From positions 1 through 48,782 of the forward strand of contig NZ_JMLW01000024.1 in the NCBI RefSeq assembly GCF_000686905.1: 48,782 nucleotides of DNA, in the 5' to 3' direction. Shown here piece after piece: positions 44,425-48,782 of this stretch (position 1 is its first letter; each line of letters begins with the position of its first letter). This stretch comes from Marinospirillum insulare DSM 21763 (GTDB lineage Bacteria > Pseudomonadota > Gammaproteobacteria > Pseudomonadales > Halomonadaceae). Both the position numbers and the translations under genes were made by a program. The notes beneath the pieces are model-generated. The model saw nothing but the letters and a program-made list of their open reading frames with translations, made no database searches and was not told the origin of the DNA.

Positions 44425-45144
44425 TTATTTTTCAGCAATTAAAGCCATTTCCGCTTCTGTTAGCTCTCGCCACTGCCCTGGCTCTAGTTGATTTTCATCT
44501 AACCACAAGTTTCCTACTGCTTCACGGTGCAGCGCTTCTACATGATTGCCTAAAGCAGCAAACATACGTCTTACTTGATGATAACGCCCTTCTGTCAAGG
44601 TAAGGTGTACCAACTGTGACGTTAAGCGTTTTAATGTTGCAGGCAAGGTTAACTGCTCCTCTCCATCTAGCTGCAAACCTTCAGCTATTCTAGCTTCTGC
44701 ATCCGCAACCAAAGGCTCTGCTAAGCTGGCTCGGTAAACTTTTGCTTTACGGTATTTAGGAGAGATAATTCGATGCAGCCACTGTCCATCATCGGTCAAC
44801 AAGAGCAAACCTGAAGTATTAACATCTAAACGACCCACTGGCTGAACCCGCTCTTTATTAACTAACCCTTCCAACAAGTCTGTAACAAGGGGGTTATGAC
44901 TACTTTTATTACTGCACTCATAACCCAAGGGTTTATGCATTATAATGTAGCGCAAGCCGACCAACTCTAAAGGTTCATCTAGCCAACTAACCTTGTCTGT
45001 GGGTTGTATTTGTTGTGCTGCATTCTTAACAACTTCACCATTAACGGTGACTTCACCTCGATGCAGCACTTTTTTGGCTAAACTACGTGTAAGATCTGTT
45101 GTTGCGGTTAAAAACTTGTCTAGCCGTTGAGTTTTTGCTGACAT
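44425..45144 (-). CDS. rsuA: 16S rRNA pseudouridine-516 synthase
   Basis: 239 aa. N-terminal S4 RNA-binding domain (RLDKFLTATTDLTRSLAKKV, residues 7-26), then the catalytic domain with D107 in GRLDVNTSGLLLLT, IMHKPLGYECS, and RYHQVRRMFAALGNHV. RsuA features separate it from RluB/RluE, which have other linkers. Converts U516 of 16S rRNA. Divergent from hisC. Confidence 0.88.
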   Translation of the reverse strand: MSAKTQRLDKFLTATTDLTRSLAKKVLHRGEVTVNGEVVKNAAQQIQPTDKVSWLDEPLELVGLRYIIMHKPLGYECSNKSSHNPLVTDLLEGLVNKERVQPVGRLDVNTSGLLLLTDDGQWLHRIISPKYRKAKVYRASLAEPLVADAEARIAEGLQLDGEEQLTLPATLKRLTSQLVHLTLTEGRYHQVRRMFAALGNHVEALHREAVGNLWLDENQLEPGQWRELTEAEMALIAEK

Positions 45145-45199
45145 AGGGTTTAATCTTCTCTCTTTGTTTAATTTGATTCACCTAATTTAAAGGTTTGCT

Positions 45200-46261
45200 A
45201 TGAGCCGCTTCTGGAGTCCACTTGTTCACCAACTCACACCCTATGTGCCTGGCGAACAACCTAAAATCCCTAATTTAACTAAGCTAAATACTAACGAGAG
45301 CCCTTATGGCCCCTCGCCCAAAGTCTATGAGGCTATCAAGCAGGCTGCCAATGATACCTTAAGACTTTATCCAGATCCGCAAGCACAAGATTTAAAGCAA
45401 GCTTTGGCTAAACACACGGGCTTGCCTGCTGACCATATTTTTGTGGGCAATGGGTCTGACGAAGTTTTAGCACTAGCTTTTCAAGCGCTATTAAAGCAGG
45501 ACAAGCCGCTGCTTTTCCCTGACATTAGCTATAGTTTCTACCCTGTTTACTGCCAAATGTATCAGGTTAATTATGAACAAATTCCGCTAGATCAAAACTT
45601 TAATATTAATTTAGCTGACTATAACCGCCCTAAGGGTGGCATTATTTTCCCCAACCCCAATGCACCCACAGGCATAGCACTACCACTTAGCGAAATTCGT
45701 CAGCTTCTCGATAATAATCCAGACACGGTTATTTTAGTGGATGAAGCTTACGTTGACTTTGGTGCTGAATCTGCGGTTGCTTTGGTTAAAGACTATCCCA
45801 ACCTATTAGTGACTCAAACCTTCTCTAAGTCTTGGGCTTTAGCAGGTTTAAGGGTTGGGTTTGCAGTGGGTCAGCCTGAATTAATTGAAGGTTTAATTCG
45901 TGTAAAAGATAGCTTTAATTCCTACCCTTTAGACAGACTAGCCTTAGCAGGTGCCATTGCCGCCGTTGAAGATCAAGACTACTTTAATACTGCTTGTAGA
46001 AAGGTGATTTCTGCGCGTGAAAAGCTAACTCAAGCACTTAACCAGCTGGGTTTTGAGGTTTTACCTTCTAGCGCAAACTTTGTTTTTGCACGCCATCCTA
46101 AGCATGAAGGTGCCTGGTTAGCGCAAAAGTTAAGAGAAAACGCCTTGCTAGTTCGCCATTTCAATCAACCACGCATCCATGATTTTTTACGCATCACCTT
46201 GGGTACAGATGATCAAAACAAGCTTTTAATTCAACTGCTTACCAACCTAACAAACCAATAA
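45200..46261 (+). CDS. hisC: Histidinol-phosphate aminotransferase
   Basis: 353 aa, class II PLP aminotransferase. Internal aldimine lysine K210 in [21 protein letters not shown] (84-90), DEAYVDFG (181-188), phosphate site R217; C-terminal FVFARHP and [20 protein letters not shown] at the start is typical HisC. Catalyses histidinol-phosphate formation, but relatives also use phenylalanine or tyrosine, and no other his genes are present. AAAGG precedes the ATG. Ends in a good terminator. Confidence 0.88.
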   Translation: MSRFWSPLVHQLTPYVPGEQPKIPNLTKLNTNESPYGPSPKVYEAIKQAANDTLRLYPDPQAQDLKQALAKHTGLPADHIFVGNGSDEVLALAFQALLKQDKPLLFPDISYSFYPVYCQMYQVNYEQIPLDQNFNINLADYNRPKGGIIFPNPNAPTGIALPLSEIRQLLDNNPDTVILVDEAYVDFGAESAVALVKDYPNLLVTQTFSKSWALAGLRVGFAVGQPELIEGLIRVKDSFNSYPLDRLALAGAIAAVEDQDYFNTACRKVISAREKLTQALNQLGFEVLPSSANFVFARHPKHEGAWLAQKLRENALLVRHFNQPRIHDFLRITLGTDDQNKLLIQLLTNLTNQ

Positions 46262-46267
46262 AACTTT

Positions 46268-46311
46268 TAGCTCAGGTTAAACCCTAGGTTTCCTGAGCTA
46301 TTTTAGTTTTT
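46268..46311 (+). terminator. Rho-independent terminator after hisC
   Basis: TAGCTCAGG (46268-46276) pairs with CCTGAGCTA (46292-46300), with inner AAACC/GGTTT pairing, followed by TTTTAGTTTTT. Confidence 0.85.
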
Positions 46312-46474
46312 CCTAAGCCCACCTATACCGAATCGGCATAGCGCATACCCTAGACGCATAACTCATTTATAAGCTATATTGCATCGTCAAAAAAATTGTA
46401 GCGCTTCCAATAAGCTATTAAATACAGCTTCTTCTAAGTCAGCACTCTAGTAACTCTACCATCAAGGAAACATC

Positions 46475-47827
46475 ATGCCCTACGTACAAGAGACCTTAAA
46501 CCGTCTGCAAAAAAGCAGCCCTGCACAAACCGAATTTTATCAAGCGGCTGAAGAGGTTTTGGAATCTATACGACCCTTGCTTGAGTCGGACAAGCGCTAC
46601 CTTGATGCCAATATTGTTGAGCGTATTATTGAGCCTGAGCGCCAAATTTTATTTCGGGTTACCTGGTTAGATGATCAAGGTAAGGTTCAGGTCAACAAAG
46701 GTTATCGTATTCAATTTAACTCTGCGCTGGGTCCTTACAAAGGTGGCCTACGCTTTCATCCGAGTGTTAATGCTGGGATTATTAAGTTCTTGGGCTTTGA
46801 ACAAGTATTTAAAAATGCGTTAACCGGCTTATCTATTGGTGGCGGTAAAGGTGGCTCTGACTTTAACCCCAAAGGCCGCTCCAATGCTGAAATCATGCGC
46901 TTCTGTCAAGCCTTCATGAGTGAACTGTATCGCCACATTGGCGCAACAACAGATGTGCCAGCGGGCGATATAGGCGTGGGTGGTCGTGAGGTAGGTTATT
47001 TATATGGTCAATACAAGCGCTTAACAGGTAACTATGAGGGTGTATTAACCGGTAAAGGCTTGAGCTGGGGTGGTTCATTAGTGCGCACTGAAGCCACCGG
47101 TTATGGCGCGGTGTATTTTGCAGAGAATATGCTTAATAGTGTGAGTGACAGCCTAGATGGTAAAACCTGCCTAGTTTCAGGCGCGGGCAACGTTGCTATC
47201 TATACTATTGAAAAGCTTTACCAGGTAGGTGCTAAGCCCGTTACTTGTTCAGACTCGCAAGGTACTATTTACCATGCAGAAGGCATCGACCTAGCACTTT
47301 TAAAAGATTTAAAAGAAGTGCGTGGTGTCTCTTTAGAAGAATACCTAAAAACCCATGCCAGCGCCCAGTACATCCCTGTGGCTGACTACCCTAAAGATGG
47401 TCATGCAGTATGGCGCTTTGAAGCTCAGGCAGCCTTCCCTTCAGCTACCCAAAATGAGTTAACTGAAGCTGATGCTAAAGCGCTACTAGCTAATGGTGTT
47501 ATCTGTGTGAGTGAAGGCGCCAACATGCCCTCCACTGCCAAAGCTATGGATCTATTTATAGAGGCTAAAATTGCTTACGGTCCTGGTAAAGCTGCTAACG
47601 CAGGTGGTGTAGCAACCAGCCAACTAGAAATGGCGCAAAATGCCAGTATGACCTCTTGGGACTTTGAAAAGGTTGACCGTCATCTTCAGTCCATTATGTG
47701 TGGTATTTTTGAGCGTAGTGCTGAAACAGCTAAAGAATTTAATGACCCAACTAACTTGGTTTTAGGCTCTAACATTGCCGGCTTCCGTAAAGTAGCTGAT
47801 GCCATGATAGAACAAGGCGCTGTTTAA
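46475..47827 (+). CDS. gdhA: NADP-type glutamate dehydrogenase
   Basis: 450 aa (E. coli GdhA 447). Assimilates ammonium into 2-oxoglutarate. Substrate-binding GPYKGGLRFHP (86-96), catalytic lysine K125 in GGGKGGSDFNPKG, the nucleotide fold VSGAGNVAIY (about 224-233), and the end GSNIAGFRKVADAM. Length and GGSDFDPKG-like motif are those of the NADP-type 450-residue hexamer. ATG follows AAGGAAA. Ends in a strong terminator. Confidence 0.94.
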   Translation: MPYVQETLNRLQKSSPAQTEFYQAAEEVLESIRPLLESDKRYLDANIVERIIEPERQILFRVTWLDDQGKVQVNKGYRIQFNSALGPYKGGLRFHPSVNAGIIKFLGFEQVFKNALTGLSIGGGKGGSDFNPKGRSNAEIMRFCQAFMSELYRHIGATTDVPAGDIGVGGREVGYLYGQYKRLTGNYEGVLTGKGLSWGGSLVRTEATGYGAVYFAENMLNSVSDSLDGKTCLVSGAGNVAIYTIEKLYQVGAKPVTCSDSQGTIYHAEGIDLALLKDLKEVRGVSLEEYLKTHASAQYIPVADYPKDGHAVWRFEAQAAFPSATQNELTEADAKALLANGVICVSEGANMPSTAKAMDLFIEAKIAYGPGKAANAGGVATSQLEMAQNASMTSWDFEKVDRHLQSIMCGIFERSAETAKEFNDPTNLVLGSNIAGFRKVADAMIEQGAV

Positions 47828-47843
47828 CTAGCTAGCCAAAAAG

Positions 47844-47874
47844 AACCGCCTTGGGCAATCAAGGCGGTTTTTTT
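47844..47874 (+). terminator. Rho-independent terminator after gdhA
   Basis: AACCGCCTT (47844-47852) pairs with AAGGCGGTT (47861-47869) around an 8-base loop, followed by a T-run. The next gene is convergent, starting within a few bases of the T-run. Confidence 0.9.
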
Positions 47875-47878
47875 ATAT

Positions 47879-48376
47879 TTATTGATTAAGATTTAAAAAA
47901 TGCAGCGCACTTGCATTCAAGGTATCTAAATCTAGTTGCACTTCTCGCTCGCGCCACCAAAGAACTAGGGTTGCAGAACCCAGCTCTACTGCAAAAGCAT
48001 CTTTAGGTAGTAGAGTTAACCAATCAGCTAAGCTGGCTTGCTGCTGTAAAGATAGAAAATTTAACTTTCCGCTGGCTAACTGCCAATCAGGAAACACCAA
48101 GTCTCCTCTATCCCTACCCTCTTCTTTTTTTAACAAACAAAAGTAACCTGCCAAAGCTGGTGCATCAGCAGGCCTTAACCAGCGATAACCAGCACCTTCT
48201 AGCTTAATTTCATCATTCACTCTATGAGGCACTAGGTCTACCCTAATACCTAGCTCACGCGCCTTTTCTCTTAGTCTTATTTGTTCTTTTTGCCTAGCAG
48301 TTGGTTTTAACATGCTCATAGGAAAAAGTATTAATACCACAATAAGTAATACCCACCAAAATCCACTCAATGACAT
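47879..48376 (-). CDS. Membrane-anchored protein of unknown function
   Basis: 165 aa. One N-terminal TM segment (WWVLLIVVLILFPMSML, residues 7-23), followed by a basic stretch (RQKEQIRLREKARELGIRVD) and a soluble region. The positive residues after the TM helix suggest the C-terminal part is cytoplasmic. Family not recognised. GGAG directly abuts the ATG; a TTG two codons downstream (48370) has ideal spacing and may be the true start. Beside the IS30 element, to which it is unrelated. Codon use resembles the neighbours. Confidence 0.6.
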   Translation of the reverse strand: MSLSGFWWVLLIVVLILFPMSMLKPTARQKEQIRLREKARELGIRVDLVPHRVNDEIKLEGAGYRWLRPADAPALAGYFCLLKKEEGRDRGDLVFPDWQLASGKLNFLSLQQQASLADWLTLLPKDAFAVELGSATLVLWWREREVQLDLDTLNASALHFLNLNQ

Positions 48377-48433
48377 CTCCTACGAATTTAGTTTATAGTT
48401 ATACTACTCAGTCAGTTACAGGAAAAAAACATT

Positions 48434-48532
48434 ATGAGCAATGAATACCTTGGATTCAACTTGCTAGTGCAACAGCCTGTAATTCTTCAAACAATACTTC
48501 ATTTGGTGTTTTCATTCCAAGTGTTTTCCTAG
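48434..48532 (+). pseudogene. Possible 5' remnant of a gene cut by the IS30 insertion
   Basis: ATG 48434 is preceded by AGGA at about ten bases and starts a frame MSNEYLGFN that then runs into the 3' end of the IS30 transposase and stops at 48532. A start with a ribosome site leading straight into a mobile element is what an insertion in a gene would leave. The native part is at most about 8 codons, too short to identify. Confidence 0.2.
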
Positions 48533-48782
48533 GTCGGTTATTTAAACGATGCATAATGAATTCAAAATGCTCATCATCTAAGTGCTTAAAGCATGAACCT
48601 TTGGGGCAGTATTGACGTATTAAGCCATTTGTATTTTCATTCAATCCACGTTGCCAAGAAGCATAAGGGTCTGCAAAGTAAAAGTCACAATTCAGTGCTT
48701 TTGCAATGGCTTGATGCTCAGCAAACTCTTTACCATTATCTGCCGTTAGAGTATGTACTAAACCAACAGAAGCAAAGGGTGT
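48456..48782 (-). CDS. IS30-family transposase, C-terminal part (cut by window edge)
   Basis: The frame is open to the window end; an ATG at 48644 is internal. It starts TPFASVGLVHTLTADNGKEF (from 48782), which holds the second catalytic aspartate of the DDE triad (TADNG), followed by FAEHQAIAKALNCDFYFADP and SWQRGLNENTNGLIRQYCPK with the catalytic glutamate (NEN), then NNRPRKTLGMKTPNEVLFEE. These are hallmark IS30 blocks. The catalytic region seen is intact. Confidence 0.93.
   Translation of the reverse strand, partial: TPFASVGLVHTLTADNGKEFAEHQAIAKALNCDFYFADPYASWQRGLNENTNGLIRQYCPKGSCFKHLDDEHFEFIMHRLNNRPRKTLGMKTPNEVLFEELQAVALAS
48456..48782 (-). mobile_element. IS30-family insertion sequence, 3' end (boundary uncertain)
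   Basis: The transposase gene defines the element; its outer end should lie within a few tens of bases left of 48456, possibly around the CTTGGATTCAACTTG stretch near 48449. The opposite end is outside the window. Confidence 0.75.

Noticed and set aside
1-48782. Composite transposon formed by the two terminal insertion sequences
   Set aside because: The elements belong to different families (ISL3 and IS30) and the DNA between is core genome.
1-48782. CRISPR array, prophage, rRNA operon or tRNA genes
   Set aside because: No regularly spaced repeats, phage structural genes, rRNA or cloverleaf sequences were recognised on either strand.

Overview
The window looks like chromosomal DNA of a moderately AT-rich marine-type gammaproteobacterium, roughly in the Oceanospirillales/Pseudomonas neighbourhood. 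Reasons: the minus-strand order fabD-fabG-acpP-fabF-pabC-mltG-tmk-holB-pilZ-tatD followed by a TetR and a DUF1285 gene resembles the block known from Pseudomonas and relatives; etfBA lies divergent to etf-QO; a bacterial 4.5S RNA, a 77-residue ACP and a Pseudomonas-like PilZ are present; and CTA/TTA leucine codons and the tetranucleotide CTAG are frequent. The genus cannot be fixed from sequence alone. Both ends fall inside insertion sequences of different families (ISL3 left, IS30 right), so the window may be a contig that stopped at repeats.

Layout. 1-0.44 kb: 3' end of an ISL3-type transposase and a short ORF tail. 0.5-4 kb: two tandem paralogous membrane-anchored diguanylate cyclases. 4-7.5 kb: a branched-chain 2-oxoacid dehydrogenase operon (E1 alpha, E1 beta, E2; no E3). 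7.6-11.6 kb: a DmeF-like metal efflux protein, methionyl-tRNA synthetase and an EI24 membrane protein. 11.7-13.4 kb: a HipA-like toxin kinase with its HipB-like antitoxin in reversed order, under a promoter bracketed by two palindromes. 13.5-16.6 kb: fumC, a cold-shock protein, a YaiI/YqxD protein, a flavodoxin-fold reductase and the 4.5S RNA. 16.7-19.9 kb: a minus-strand run of mscS-type channel, MliC-like lipoprotein, GST, GNAT, an internally deleted yaeQ and a DGC-motif zinc protein. 20-23.5 kb: a puuC-like aldehyde dehydrogenase, a REC-CheC protein and a PAS-GGDEF cyclase. 23.6-28.8 kb: dbpA, etfBA and etf-QO. 28.8-32.4 kb: ppnP, a DUF1852/methionine-synthase pair (mesX-mesD type) and a SpoU methyltransferase. 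32.4-36.6 kb: UvrD-like helicase, DUF1285, TetR, TatD. 36.6-44 kb: pilZ, holB, tmk, mltG, pabC, fabF, acpP, fabG, fabD. 44-48.4 kb: an unknown helical protein, rsuA, hisC, gdhA and an unknown membrane-anchored protein. 48.45 kb to the end: an IS30-family transposase.

How the genes fit together. The bkd operon would yield acyl-CoAs and reduced cofactors, and the ETF/ETF-QO set passes electrons from acyl-CoA dehydrogenases to quinone; a 14-bp palindrome like the PsrA fatty-acid-sensor box lies inside the proposed etf-QO promoter. The fab genes make fatty acids. Three active-looking GGDEF proteins make c-di-GMP signalling prominent, but the only PilZ protein here is of the type that lacks the ligand motif. 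Most of the window is core genome. The least conventional parts are the MesX/MesD pair, the reversed hipA-hipB operon with its operators, the REC-CheC/PAS-GGDEF pair, and the yaeQ deletion relic.
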